36,649 nucleotides of DNA from contig CACKXV010000007.1 in assembly GCA_902604225.1 (NCBI GenBank), forward strand, positions 1 to 36,649, given 5' to 3'. Origin of the DNA: an uncultured Pelagibacteraceae bacterium (GTDB lineage: Bacteria; Pseudomonadota; Alphaproteobacteria; Pelagibacterales; AG-422-B15). The notes under the pieces are model-generated. The model was not told the DNA's origin and did not search any database. It saw nothing but the letters and a program-made list of their open reading frames with translations. Made by a program: the position numbers and the translations under genes. Shown piece by piece: positions 1 through 9,768 of the stretch (positions are counted from its first letter, which is position 1; each line of letters opens with the position of its first letter).

Positions 1-735
1 GACCTTTCAATTGACTTCAGGCTGGATGAAAAGGAAGAATATAAAAATTGGTATAATTTCGATCATGAAAGTTTTGAATTAAATGAAAATTTTCAATTTG
101 GCCTTACAGAATTTAATAGGGAGAGTATAAAAGAAAGTAAACATGTTGCTAATCCAGGGTGTTATGCAACAAGTGTATTAGTTCCATTAATAGAATTGGT
201 TTCAAAGGATGCAATTGAGCAAGATGATATTATAATTGATGCAAAATCTGGATATTCTGGCGCAGGAAAAACAAAGCCCAAGCATGAGCTCATAAAAGAA
301 GTAAGTGAAAATATTGCAACATATGGAGTTGGTGACCATAAGCACATAGCTGAAATAAATCAGGAGTTATCAAAAAATACTAAAAATAAAGTTGAAGTTT
401 TTTTTGCTGCAAATCTAATACCAGTTGAAAGAGGTATCTTAAGTAATATTTATGTAAATCTTAATAACAAAACATTAAATGAACTTTATGAAATTTTAGT
501 TGAACGATTTAAAGAAGAGAAATTTATTGAAGTACTTCCGATAGGTGATATTCCCAAAACTAAAGATGTAGTTGGTACAAATAATTTAGTAATTGGTTTG
601 AAAAAAGGCTATAAAGAAAATAAAATCTGTATAGTTAGTGCTTTAGATAATCTCTTAAAAGGTGCAGCAGGACAGGCGATACAAAATTTTAACGTAATGA
701 ATGATTTTGATGAAGGCGAAGGGATATTAATGTGA
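1..735 (+). CDS. argC: N-acetyl-gamma-glutamyl-phosphate reductase (5' truncated by window edge)
   Basis: Frame 1 is open from base 1; translation contains the ArgC active-site motif HVANPGCYATSVLVPL, then SGYSGAGK and the conserved GDHKH-type segment. The track ORF at 196 is an internal Met. Confidence 0.93.
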   Translation, partial: DLSIDFRLDEKEEYKNWYNFDHESFELNENFQFGLTEFNRESIKESKHVANPGCYATSVLVPLIELVSKDAIEQDDIIIDAKSGYSGAGKTKPKHELIKEVSENIATYGVGDHKHIAEINQELSKNTKNKVEVFFAANLIPVERGILSNIYVNLNNKTLNELYEILVERFKEEKFIEVLPIGDIPKTKDVVGTNNLVIGLKKGYKENKICIVSALDNLLKGAAGQAIQNFNVMNDFDEGEGILM

Positions 736-926
736 AAAAAATTAATTTATTAGTTATATTTTTATTATCATCTTTTCTATTTATTAGCTGTTCAAAAATT
801 GAAAATTTTTCTTTTTATGAGTACTTCATAAATCCAGATATTTCTGACATTGATATGGGTAATGATATCTCAAGTGATAAACCTGATATTGAGAGCGTTC
901 CTGAAAAGGTAGTAATCAATGAGTAA
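732..926 (+). CDS. small putative lipoprotein (64 aa, GTG start)
   Basis: MKKINLLVIFLLSSFLFISCSK: hydrophobic signal followed by lipobox-like FISC; overlaps argC stop (GTGA) and hom start. Confidence 0.6.
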   Translation: MKKINLLVIFLLSSFLFISCSKIENFSFYEYFINPDISDIDMGNDISSDKPDIESVPEKVVINE

Positions 927-2208
927 AGTTCTGGGTATAGGCATAGCAGGATTAGGAACTGTTGGAACAGGTTTTTTGAAGCAACTAAAAGGTTTGAAAG
1001 CCAAGTCAACAAGATCAGCCAATATAAAGGTTATCAAAATTGCAGTTAAAAGTATTAAAAAGAAGAGAGATCTTCCTATTAAACAATTACCTTTGACTTC
1101 AAATACATTGAGTCTTGCAGAAGATGACTCCATTGATGTTGTTGTTGAATTAATTGGTGGCTCTAAAGGAATTGCCTATAATTTAGTAAAGAGATCTCTA
1201 AAAAATAAAAAGCACGTTATTACTGCTAACAAAGCACTTATGGCAATGCATGGTAATGAATTAGCTAAGATCGCAGAAAAAAATAATGTATCACTAAATT
1301 ATGAGGCTGCTATTGCTGGAGGAATTCCGATTGTTAAAGCAGTAAGAGAAAATTTACGCTTCAACAAGATTAAGAAAATATATGGAATACTTAACGGCAC
1401 ATGTAATTATATTTTGACTAAGATGGATAGGAATCTTGGAGATTTTAAAGATGTACTTAGCGATGCACAAAAGAAAGGGTTTGCTGAACTTGATCCTACC
1501 TTTGATATTGAAGGGATAGATGCAGCTCATAAAATTACTCTTTTATCATGTCTGGCATTTGATGTACCAATAAGTTTTAGTTCAACATATATTGAAGGTA
1601 TTTCAAAAATTGATACCAAAGATTTTAAATATGCAAGCGAATTTGGTTATGTAATCAAATTACTTGCAGTCAGCTCAAAGGTTAGCAACAAAGTTGAACA
1701 AAGAGTCCATCCATGTTTTGTTAAACAAGCGTCAGATATAGCTAAAGTAGAGAATGAGTTAAATGCAGTAATCGTTGAGGACAATGTTATCGGTAAAAAC
1801 ATGTTTCAAGGACCAGGTGCAGGCGCAGGTCCCACAGGAGCATCGGTAATGTCTGATTTAATGGAAATTGTAAGAGGTACAATTAATTTCCCATTAGGCT
1901 CATCAATTGATGCAAAGAAAAAAATTACTTTTCAAAAAATTGAAAATCTATCATTTCCATATTATGTAAGAATCGTTGGACAGGATCGTGCAGGTGTTAT
2001 GGCAAAAATTTCAAGAGCTTTATCTAAAAAAGGCATATCTATTAAAAGCATTATCCAAAAACCATCTAATAAGACAAAATATGCGGAAATAATTTTAATT
2101 ACGCACAAAGTTAAGGAATCGTCTCTGAAAGTTGCTTTAAATCAAATTAAAAGATTACCAGAAGTTGCAGCATCTGCTAAATTCATCAGAATCGAAGATT
2201 CGTTATGA
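919..2208 (+). CDS. hom: homoserine dehydrogenase (C-terminal ACT domain)
   Basis: GIAGLGTVGTGF nucleotide-binding N-terminus, NGTCNYILTKM motif, ELDPTFDIEGIDAAHK, C-terminal ACT-like region (YYVRIVGQDRAGVMAKISRALSKKGISI). Confidence 0.95.
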   Translation: MSKVLGIGIAGLGTVGTGFLKQLKGLKAKSTRSANIKVIKIAVKSIKKKRDLPIKQLPLTSNTLSLAEDDSIDVVVELIGGSKGIAYNLVKRSLKNKKHVITANKALMAMHGNELAKIAEKNNVSLNYEAAIAGGIPIVKAVRENLRFNKIKKIYGILNGTCNYILTKMDRNLGDFKDVLSDAQKKGFAELDPTFDIEGIDAAHKITLLSCLAFDVPISFSSTYIEGISKIDTKDFKYASEFGYVIKLLAVSSKVSNKVEQRVHPCFVKQASDIAKVENELNAVIVEDNVIGKNMFQGPGAGAGPTGASVMSDLMEIVRGTINFPLGSSIDAKKKITFQKIENLSFPYYVRIVGQDRAGVMAKISRALSKKGISIKSIIQKPSNKTKYAEIILITHKVKESSLKVALNQIKRLPEVAASAKFIRIEDSL

Positions 2209-3155
2209 CCATTATATCAACACAATATGCATCAGGAATAGTTGCTGCAACTGAAAAAGCAGCGATTGCCTCGTCTATGTTAATTGGTCTTGGAGATGAA
2301 AAAGCAGCAGATCAAAAAGCAGTGGACGCAATGAGAACCGCATTAAATCAAATTGATTTTAGGGGAAGAATAGTGATTGGTGAGGGCGAGAGAGATGAAG
2401 CGCCCATGTTATACATAGGAGAAGAAGTTGGCACAGGAAGGAATCATGAAGTTGATATAGCTTTAGATCCTCTTGAAGGTACTACAATTACTGCAAAAGG
2501 TATGCCTAATTCTTTATCCGTAATTGCAGCTGCTCAAAGGGGCGGACTTTTATATGCGCCTGATACCTATATGAATAAAATCGCGGTTGGGGGAAATCTT
2601 CCAGATGATATTATTGATTTAGACGCAACTACAAAAGAGAATATACAGAGTATTGCTGATGCCAAAAAAGTTCCAATAAATGAAGTTACAGCATGCGTTT
2701 TAGAACGATCTCGTCATGATAGTATTATCGAAGATCTTAGGTCAATTGGGGCAAAAATAGTTTTAATTCCCGATGGAGATGTGGCTGGCATTATTATGAC
2801 CACTCAGGAACATAGTTCTGTAGATATTTATATGGGTGTAGGAGGAGCTCCTGAAGGTGTACTTGCAGCTGCTGCATTGCAATGTATTGGGGGCCAAATG
2901 CAAACAAGACTTGTAATAAACAATGAAGATGAAAAAATCAGAGCTGAAAAGATAGGTATAAAAGACTTAAACAAAAAATACTCACTTGATGAGCTGGCTC
3001 ATGGGGATATTATTTTTTCAGCAACAGGGGTAACCGAAGGAACAATGGTAAGAGGAGTAAGAACAAATCAAAATAAATATGTAACTCATTCTTTAGTACT
3101 AAGAACGGGCGAGTCTTCGTCACAATACATAGAAACATATCACGATATTAATTGA
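2205..3155 (+). CDS. glpX: fructose-1,6-bisphosphatase class II
   Basis: IVIGEGERDEAPMLYIGEEVG, DIALDPLEGTT, YMGVGGAPEGVLAAAAL are GlpX signatures; ATGA overlap with hom. Confidence 0.95.
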   Translation: MTIISTQYASGIVAATEKAAIASSMLIGLGDEKAADQKAVDAMRTALNQIDFRGRIVIGEGERDEAPMLYIGEEVGTGRNHEVDIALDPLEGTTITAKGMPNSLSVIAAAQRGGLLYAPDTYMNKIAVGGNLPDDIIDLDATTKENIQSIADAKKVPINEVTACVLERSRHDSIIEDLRSIGAKIVLIPDGDVAGIIMTTQEHSSVDIYMGVGGAPEGVLAAAALQCIGGQMQTRLVINNEDEKIRAEKIGIKDLNKKYSLDELAHGDIIFSATGVTEGTMVRGVRTNQNKYVTHSLVLRTGESSSQYIETYHDIN

Positions 3156-3158
3156 TAG

Positions 3159-4940
3159 ATGTCCGATAATGAATTAAGCGTCGATATACAATCATTAACA
3201 AATAAAAACTGGAAACTCAAAGAATATAGCGATCGTCAAATAGATTTTATTTCACAGAAATATGGATTGAGTAGATTAGTTTCAAAGTTATTAAATATAA
3301 GAAATATATCGGAACAAGACATACCAAGTTATATAAATCCATCTTTAAAAGAAAGTTTACCTGATCCATATAATTTAGTAGATATGGAAAAATCATGTGA
3401 CCGACTGTACAAAGCTATTTTAGCTAATGAAAAGATAGCAGTATTTGGAGATTATGATGTAGACGGCTCAACCTCTGCGTCATTATTAATAAATTATTTT
3501 AAGAAACTATCTATAGATCTTGATTTTCATATACCCAATAGATTTACAGAAGGCTATGGGCCCAGTAAGGAGGTATTTTCTAAATTTAAAGATAAAGGGG
3601 TCAAAGTAATTTTTACAGTTGATTGTGGAACAATGTCTCACGAAGAGATTGAATTTGCCAATCAAAACAAGCTTGATATTGTTGTGTTGGATCACCACCA
3701 GCCAGAAATTAATCTTCCCAAAGCATTTGCATTAATAAATCCAAACAGGCTTGATGATACATCAGGATTGAATTATTTAGCTGCGGTAGGAGTAACATAT
3801 ATGTTTATCATTGGAATAAACAGAAAGCTTAGGAAAGAAGGTTGGTTTAAAAAAAATGATATAGAAGAACCTAATCTTATTTCATTTCTTGATGTTACAG
3901 CATTAGGAACAGTATGTGACGCAGTTCCATTAAAAGGGTTAAATCGTATTTTAGTTAACAAAGGTTTAGAGGTGATGCAGAAGCTTAATAATCCAGGATT
4001 AAGAGCCTTAGCAGAAAAATCTAATATAAAGCAGAAGGTGTCTGTTTATGATTTAGGCTTCAAATTAGGCCCCAGAATAAATGCCGCAGGTAGACTCGGG
4101 AGGTCAAGTTTTGGGACAGATTTATTGACAGCAAATCAGAAACTAACTGCTGATCAGATTTCAGAGGAGTTAAATAAGTTTAATTCTGAACGGCGAACAA
4201 TTGAAAGCTATGTATTAGACCAGGCTATTGAGCAAGTTACTGAGGATAAACTTAAGAATAAAGTTTTAATTGTTTATGGTGAGGGATGGCATGAAGGAGT
4301 AATAGGAATTATTGCTAGTCGTTTAAAAGATAAATTTAATAAACCTACTATAGTACTTTCAATTACTGATGATGTGGCCAAGGGATCTGGCAGATCTTTA
4401 AAAGGAATTGACTTAGGAAGTTTAGTGGTTGCTGCTCAGCAAAGTCAAATAATTTTAAAGGGTGGCGGTCATGCAATGGCTGCGGGTCTAACAATGGAAA
4501 AAAATAAAATAGATAAATTAAGTCAATTCTTTGAAAAGAAATTGAATAAGGTTGATGCAATTGAGACAAACTTTACCACCATGCTCGCTGATGATAAACT
4601 TAGTATTTCAGCAGTAAATTTAGAGGTACATGATGAGATTGAAAAAGTTGGACCATTTGGCTCAGAGAATCCTGAGCCAAATTTTATATTTGAAAATATT
4701 AAGCTAGCTTCTGTAGATCAGATTGGGGAAGATCATCTCAAATGTCTCATAAAATCAAATGAAAGCTCTTTCATTGAGGCAATGGCATTTAGAAGTTTAA
4801 ACACGAAGCTTGGAGATGAATTAAAAAAGAATAAAGGTGGAAAAATTTCAATATTTGGAAAGATAAAAATAAATGAATGGAATGGTAGAAAAACTCCTCA
4901 ACTGCATATAATTGATATAGCGAATTCCCAAATAAACTAA
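3159..4940 (+). CDS. recJ: single-stranded-DNA-specific exonuclease RecJ
   Basis: DHH family: VFGDYDVDGSTSASLL, VDCGT, VLDHHQPE, GPRINAAGRLG, KGGGHAMAAGLT. Confidence 0.95.
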   Translation: MSDNELSVDIQSLTNKNWKLKEYSDRQIDFISQKYGLSRLVSKLLNIRNISEQDIPSYINPSLKESLPDPYNLVDMEKSCDRLYKAILANEKIAVFGDYDVDGSTSASLLINYFKKLSIDLDFHIPNRFTEGYGPSKEVFSKFKDKGVKVIFTVDCGTMSHEEIEFANQNKLDIVVLDHHQPEINLPKAFALINPNRLDDTSGLNYLAAVGVTYMFIIGINRKLRKEGWFKKNDIEEPNLISFLDVTALGTVCDAVPLKGLNRILVNKGLEVMQKLNNPGLRALAEKSNIKQKVSVYDLGFKLGPRINAAGRLGRSSFGTDLLTANQKLTADQISEELNKFNSERRTIESYVLDQAIEQVTEDKLKNKVLIVYGEGWHEGVIGIIASRLKDKFNKPTIVLSITDDVAKGSGRSLKGIDLGSLVVAAQQSQIILKGGGHAMAAGLTMEKNKIDKLSQFFEKKLNKVDAIETNFTTMLADDKLSISAVNLEVHDEIEKVGPFGSENPEPNFIFENIKLASVDQIGEDHLKCLIKSNESSFIEAMAFRSLNTKLGDELKKNKGGKISIFGKIKINEWNGRKTPQLHIIDIANSQIN

Positions 4941-4985
4941 TCAGTTATTGATTTCATATTATTATTAGATATATAAATGGCATGT

Positions 4986-5061
4986 GGTCCCTTCGTCTAG
5001 CGGTTAGGATATCTGGTTTTCATCCAGAAGATCACGGGTTCGAATCCCGTAGGGACCGCCA
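4986..5061 (+). tRNA. tRNA-Glu (anticodon TTC), CCA encoded
   Basis: ggtccct...agggacc acceptor, anticodon arm tctgg-ttTTCat-ccaga, T-loop ggttcgaatcc, 3' CCA. Confidence 0.95.
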
Positions 5062-5135
5062 TATCTGTGACAATATGGCATTATAAAATCATCCAGAAGC
5101 ATTTACATGGCTCTTATAGGTATTATTTATAGAGT

Positions 5136-5798
5136 ATGACAAATAAGATGTTTTCGCATTATCAGCCAAGAAATTTCAGTGACAAAGTTGCACTTATATT
5201 CACTAAAATGCTAAGACTATTTGCAGATTTTTTTTTTAAGAAAAGGTATGGTCATCGCGCAGTAATACTTGAAACTGTCGCGGCTGTACCTGGAATGGTA
5301 GCAGGTATGCTAAACCATTTAAAAAGTCTCAGAAAGATGCAGGAGGGCCGGGGTTGGATTAAAATACTATTGGATGAGGCCGAAAATGAAAGAATGCATT
5401 TAATGACCTTCATAAATATTGCAAAACCATCTGCTTTTGAAAGATTTTTAGTCATATTTGTTCAAGGAGTATTTTTTAACTTATATTTTTTCATGTACTT
5501 AATCTCCCCGCGTACATGTCATCGGATAGTTGGTTACTTTGAAGAGCAAGCAATCATAAGCTACACTGAGTACTTAGAAGAAATTGACAGTGGCAATATT
5601 GAAAATACCCCCGCGCCAAAAATTGCAATAGATTATTGGAACCTATCAAAGTTTGCTAAACTCAGAGATGTAATTATTGCTGTTAGAAATGATGAAATGG
5701 GCCACCGAGATGTTAACCATGAATTTGTTTCTATTATCGATAATGAGGTTGCAAAAAAAGACATAATCGGCGGTAAGGAATTAAAGACAAAGAAATAG
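5136..5798 (+). CDS. aox: alternative oxidase (AOX, di-iron ubiquinol oxidase)
   Basis: [58 protein letters not shown] match the AOX di-iron carboxylate motifs. Confidence 0.93.
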   Translation: MTNKMFSHYQPRNFSDKVALIFTKMLRLFADFFFKKRYGHRAVILETVAAVPGMVAGMLNHLKSLRKMQEGRGWIKILLDEAENERMHLMTFINIAKPSAFERFLVIFVQGVFFNLYFFMYLISPRTCHRIVGYFEEQAIISYTEYLEEIDSGNIENTPAPKIAIDYWNLSKFAKLRDVIIAVRNDEMGHRDVNHEFVSIIDNEVAKKDIIGGKELKTKK

Positions 5799-5826
5799 TT
5801 TCATATAACTAATCAATAAATTTATT

Positions 5827-6240
5827 ATGTTGCAATTTGGAATCTTCTTACACTCATTAGTAGTGGGGTTTATGATATTCTTTATGGCGGTGGTTTCACC
5901 AACAATTTTTAAAGTACTGGATGAAACTAACTCTGGAGCATTTCTAAGACAACTCTTTCCGCGTATGTTTTTATATGGATTGATTGCAATGTTACTTGCA
6001 TTTTTAATAACTTTAAATAGTCAGTTAAATATTTATTGGATTATTTCTGCTATTTCCTCAATTTTATTTGCGATAAATCTTTATATAATTACACCTAAAA
6101 TAAACTATCATCGAGATGATGCGAAATTAGGAAATTCTCTATCTGAAAAAAAATTTAAGCAATTTCATTTATTCTCAGTGGCACTCTTTATTTTACAGTT
6201 ACTCGGATCGTTATATTTATTATTAATTTATTATTATTAG
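5827..6240 (+). CDS. small integral membrane protein, DUF4149-like
   Basis: 137 aa, four hydrophobic segments; N-terminus with VVSPTIFKVL resembles the DUF4149/TMEM205-type family; by eye only. Confidence 0.5.
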   Translation: MLQFGIFLHSLVVGFMIFFMAVVSPTIFKVLDETNSGAFLRQLFPRMFLYGLIAMLLAFLITLNSQLNIYWIISAISSILFAINLYIITPKINYHRDDAKLGNSLSEKKFKQFHLFSVALFILQLLGSLYLLLIYYY

Positions 6241-6248
6241 GAGTAGTT

Positions 6249-6434
6249 ATGAAGATTTTAAAAACATTTGATAATGCAAAACTTATTATTGTCGAACTTG
6301 AAGTTAACATGGGAGATAAAAAAAGGAGCGCACCAACACTATGTGCTTCAATTGATGATAAGATAATTCCATTAAGTTCTGCTCACGATGGCAGGCCAAT
6401 ACTAATGAACTTAGATAATGCACTACAGCAATAA
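6249..6434 (+). CDS. hypothetical small protein (61 aa)
   Basis: Complete ORF with ggagt-type RBS just upstream, closely follows 5827..6240; no family recognised. Confidence 0.5.
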   Translation: MKILKTFDNAKLIIVELEVNMGDKKRSAPTLCASIDDKIIPLSSAHDGRPILMNLDNALQQ

Positions 6435-6437
6435 TGC

Positions 6438-7916
6438 TTAGGTTGTGAACTGAGTTATAAACGCTTCTGCTTTAGATAAGATTTTTTTCTTTCTTTCATT
6501 TTTCATTTTATCATAAACGCTTACCATCATGTTTAGTCTTGGATTGCTACTAAAAAATTTTCTATTTTTATTTATAAATCTCCAATAAAGACCATCCACT
6601 GTCTCACACCATTCACCTTTTTTAAAATCCATCATTTTTAAGTAATAACTCGAACCACAGATGTATGGTTTTGTCGCAAATATCCCCCCATCACTAAAAA
6701 GACCCATGCCATAAACATTTGGCACCATTACCCATTCAGAGGAGTCAACAAACATCTCCATGAACCATTTGTAAACTTGTTTGGGTTCAATCTCACATAG
6801 ATTCATTAGACTTGATAGAACCATCAGTCTCTCAATATGGTGCGTCCAACCATATTTCAATGCATTTTTAATTGAATGATCCAAGGGCGGTATTCCAGTT
6901 TCGCCCGAGTACCACTCTTTTTTAAATTTTCTCTTATGTTTAAAAAAATTTCCCTTTTCCATTTCTATTGAGTAATTCTGATAAATACCCCTCATAAATT
7001 CTCTCCATCCAATTACCTGTCTAATGTAGCCCTCTAAAGAGTTTAAATTAACTTTAGTTTTTAATTTTTTTAATCTATCAACGATCTTTTCAGGTGTAAT
7101 TAATCCACTATTGATTAGAGGACTAAGTGCGCTGTGAAATAGAATATTATCTCTTTGACTTACTGCATCCTCATAATCGCCAAATAGGTTTAATTTCTCT
7201 ATTAAAAAATCATCTAGCCACGCTGTTGATTCTTTATGTGTTGTAGGCAACCAAAAATTTTCAGTATTTCCCGGATGATTTTCAAATGTTGTATTTATAA
7301 ATTTCTTTAATACTTTTGTATGCTTAGTTTCAGAAGCTACTGGACGTTTTGGTAACTTAACAGTCTGCGGTAATTTTTTTCTATTATCTTTATCAAAACT
7401 CCATTTTCCTCCAACTGGTTTTTCATCTTTCACTAATAAGTCAAATTTAATACGACTCATTTTGTAATAATTGGCCATTAAAGGTTTTTTTTTGTTTTCT
7501 AGATATTTTTTAAAATCATCTCTTGAATTAAGAAACATAGGGGAGGTGACGATTACTCTTTCTAATCCAATTTCTTTTACTATTTTATTTATCTTTCTTT
7601 CAAAAGGCTTGTCTTCAACTTCAAAAGAGAAAACTCTCTTTGATTTATTTTCTTTGATTGATTTTTTTAATTTATCTTCATATTTATTTGAAAAATTATT
7701 TTTACAATCATAATAATCAGTCTCAAAACCTTTAGATTTTAATAAATCATTGTAACTGCGCATTGATGATAAGAAATGAAGTATTTTTAATTTATGATGC
7801 TTCTCATAAGTGCAAAGACCCAAGTCTTCAGCCATAAATATTTTACAATCTTTGTAATTTTTTAGGTATAGAGGATCAAATAACTGATTTCCTAAAACTA
7901 TAAATATATCATTCAT
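6438..7916 (-). CDS. deoxyribodipyrimidine photolyase-related protein (DPRP / PhrB-like cryptochrome-photolyase family)
   Basis: N-terminal DIFIVLGNQLFDP and C-terminal WREFMRGIYQNY, LDHSIKNALKYGWTHHIERLMVLSSLMNLCEIEP, WVMVPNVYGMGLFSDGGIFATKPY are typical of DPRP proteins. Confidence 0.88.
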   Translation of the reverse strand: MNDIFIVLGNQLFDPLYLKNYKDCKIFMAEDLGLCTYEKHHKLKILHFLSSMRSYNDLLKSKGFETDYYDCKNNFSNKYEDKLKKSIKENKSKRVFSFEVEDKPFERKINKIVKEIGLERVIVTSPMFLNSRDDFKKYLENKKKPLMANYYKMSRIKFDLLVKDEKPVGGKWSFDKDNRKKLPQTVKLPKRPVASETKHTKVLKKFINTTFENHPGNTENFWLPTTHKESTAWLDDFLIEKLNLFGDYEDAVSQRDNILFHSALSPLINSGLITPEKIVDRLKKLKTKVNLNSLEGYIRQVIGWREFMRGIYQNYSIEMEKGNFFKHKRKFKKEWYSGETGIPPLDHSIKNALKYGWTHHIERLMVLSSLMNLCEIEPKQVYKWFMEMFVDSSEWVMVPNVYGMGLFSDGGIFATKPYICGSSYYLKMMDFKKGEWCETVDGLYWRFINKNRKFFSSNPRLNMMVSVYDKMKNERKKKILSKAEAFITQFTT

Positions 7917-7930
7917 ATATTTATATTATT

Positions 7931-8476
7931 TTAGAGACTTAAAGCTTTTTCAATTTCATTTATGAATTTACGTGAACTTGGTTTAGTTAAGGCTGTAAAA
8001 CCAGCAAGTGCATTTCCATTTTTATCAATAATAATTTTGTGAAAATTCCATCTGGGCACTCCCCCGATAAAACCTAATTCTTTTTTTGACCACTGAAAAA
8101 AAGGGTGAGCATTTTTTCCTTTTACAATATTTTTCTCTGTAAGTGGAAAGGTTATATTAAATGTACTTTCACAAAATTCTTTAACTTGTGCATTATCACC
8201 AGACTCTTGATTTCCAAAATCATTAGAAGGAACCCCTATAATAACCAACCCCCTATCTGAATAAGTATTATATAAATCTTGCAAACCATCATATTGGTAA
8301 GTGAAGCCACACAGGCTAGCGGTATTTACAACAACAATGGTTTTCCCTTTATAGTCAGATAATTTGATTATATCTTCCTCATTAATTGATTTAAAAGAGT
8401 GGTCGTGTGCATTCTCTGTCATAGCTGTGCCCATGTATAAAATAAGAGTGATTGTGATTAAAACAAAGTATTTCAT
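7931..8476 (-). CDS. glutathione peroxidase family protein (Cys type) with signal peptide
   Basis: VVNTASLCGFTYQYDGLQDLYNTY, GVPSNDFGNQE, WNFHKIIIDKNG motifs; hydrophobic N-terminus. Confidence 0.92.
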   Translation of the reverse strand: MKYFVLITITLILYMGTAMTENAHDHSFKSINEEDIIKLSDYKGKTIVVVNTASLCGFTYQYDGLQDLYNTYSDRGLVIIGVPSNDFGNQESGDNAQVKEFCESTFNITFPLTEKNIVKGKNAHPFFQWSKKELGFIGGVPRWNFHKIIIDKNGNALAGFTALTKPSSRKFINEIEKALSL

Positions 8477-9768
8477 TAGAAATTTATTAAGATATGTACA
8501 TAAACGCTAGCAAAGTAACCGATTGCTATGATTGGCGTCCATTTCAAATGACCAAAAAAAGTATACATCCCTCTTGATTGTCCCATCAAAGCAACACCAG
8601 CAGCAGAACCTATTGAAAGCATACTTCCTCCAACCCCTGCAGTTAGTGTCACTAATAGCCATTGTGAGTCAGGCATTGCAGGCTCCATAGTTAAAACGGC
8701 AAACATTACAGGAATATTGTCGACAATAGCTGACAAAATTCCAACTAGTATATTCGCATTGGTTGCCCCTAAATCTGTATACATGAATTGAGATACATAT
8801 TCCAAGTAACCTATAAAGCCAAGGCCTCCAACAGATAAAATTACACCAAAGAAAAATAATAAAGTATCCCATTCAACATGTGCAACATTTTCAAAAAAAT
8901 CATATTTTTTTTCTTCAACGTTAGTTGTCTTAATTTTTATATAAAAACTATAAAGTTGCAGGTAAGCTAATCCAGTCATCATTCCAAATACAGGAGGTAG
9001 ATGTAAAAAGTTATGAAAACTAACCGCAGTAAGTATTGTTAAAAGTCCTAAAAGAATTATAACCTTTCCTCCATACTTAATTTCAACAATTTCTTCAGCA
9101 ACATTAGGTTTATGATCTGATACAAAGAAATGCATTATGCCTGCAGGGATTATGTAGTTTACAATAGAAGGAATTACTAATGCAAAAAATTGAAGAAAAT
9201 CAAGTTGGCCTGCTTGCCATACCATTAATGTTGTAATATCGCCAAATGGGCTAAATGCGCCTCCAGCATTTGCTGCAACTACGATATTTACACACGCTAT
9301 CCCAACGAACTTAGGGCTTGAAGATCCAACGGCTACTACAACAGCACATAAAACAAGTGCAGTTGTCAAATTATCGGCTAACGGCGAGAGAAAGAAAGCA
9401 AGAACTCCTGTAATCCAAAATAATTGTCTGTAGCTGAATTGATTTTTAATCAACCATGCTTTTAGAGAATTAAATACATTTCTTTCTTCCAATGCATTAA
9501 TGTATGTCATCGCGACCAATAAGAAGAAGGCAAGTTCAGCATATTCAAGAAAACTATGTCTAATCTCGTGTTCGACCATTTCATAATGAGGCGTACCCGA
9601 ATATGCAAACGCAACTATGCCCCATATTAGACCTGCAGCAAGAACAACAGGTTTAGATTTTCTTAAGTGAGTGAATTCCTCAGCCATCACAAGTGCATAA
9701 GCAAAAACAAAGATAGCTAGAGCCGAGAACCCAGCCCAGTGATAAGTTAAATCTAGTGAATGTTCCAT
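8476..9768 (-). CDS. nhaD: Na+/H+ antiporter NhaD
   Basis: Polytopic protein; FFLSPLADNLTTALVL, NAGGAFSPFGDITTLMVWQAG, SAIVDNIPVMFAVL, GSMLSIGSAAGVALMG are NhaD-like. Confidence 0.9.
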   Translation of the reverse strand: MEHSLDLTYHWAGFSALAIFVFAYALVMAEEFTHLRKSKPVVLAAGLIWGIVAFAYSGTPHYEMVEHEIRHSFLEYAELAFFLLVAMTYINALEERNVFNSLKAWLIKNQFSYRQLFWITGVLAFFLSPLADNLTTALVLCAVVVAVGSSSPKFVGIACVNIVVAANAGGAFSPFGDITTLMVWQAGQLDFLQFFALVIPSIVNYIIPAGIMHFFVSDHKPNVAEEIVEIKYGGKVIILLGLLTILTAVSFHNFLHLPPVFGMMTGLAYLQLYSFYIKIKTTNVEEKKYDFFENVAHVEWDTLLFFFGVILSVGGLGFIGYLEYVSQFMYTDLGATNANILVGILSAIVDNIPVMFAVLTMEPAMPDSQWLLVTLTAGVGGSMLSIGSAAGVALMGQSRGMYTFFGHLKWTPIIAIGYFASVYVHILINF

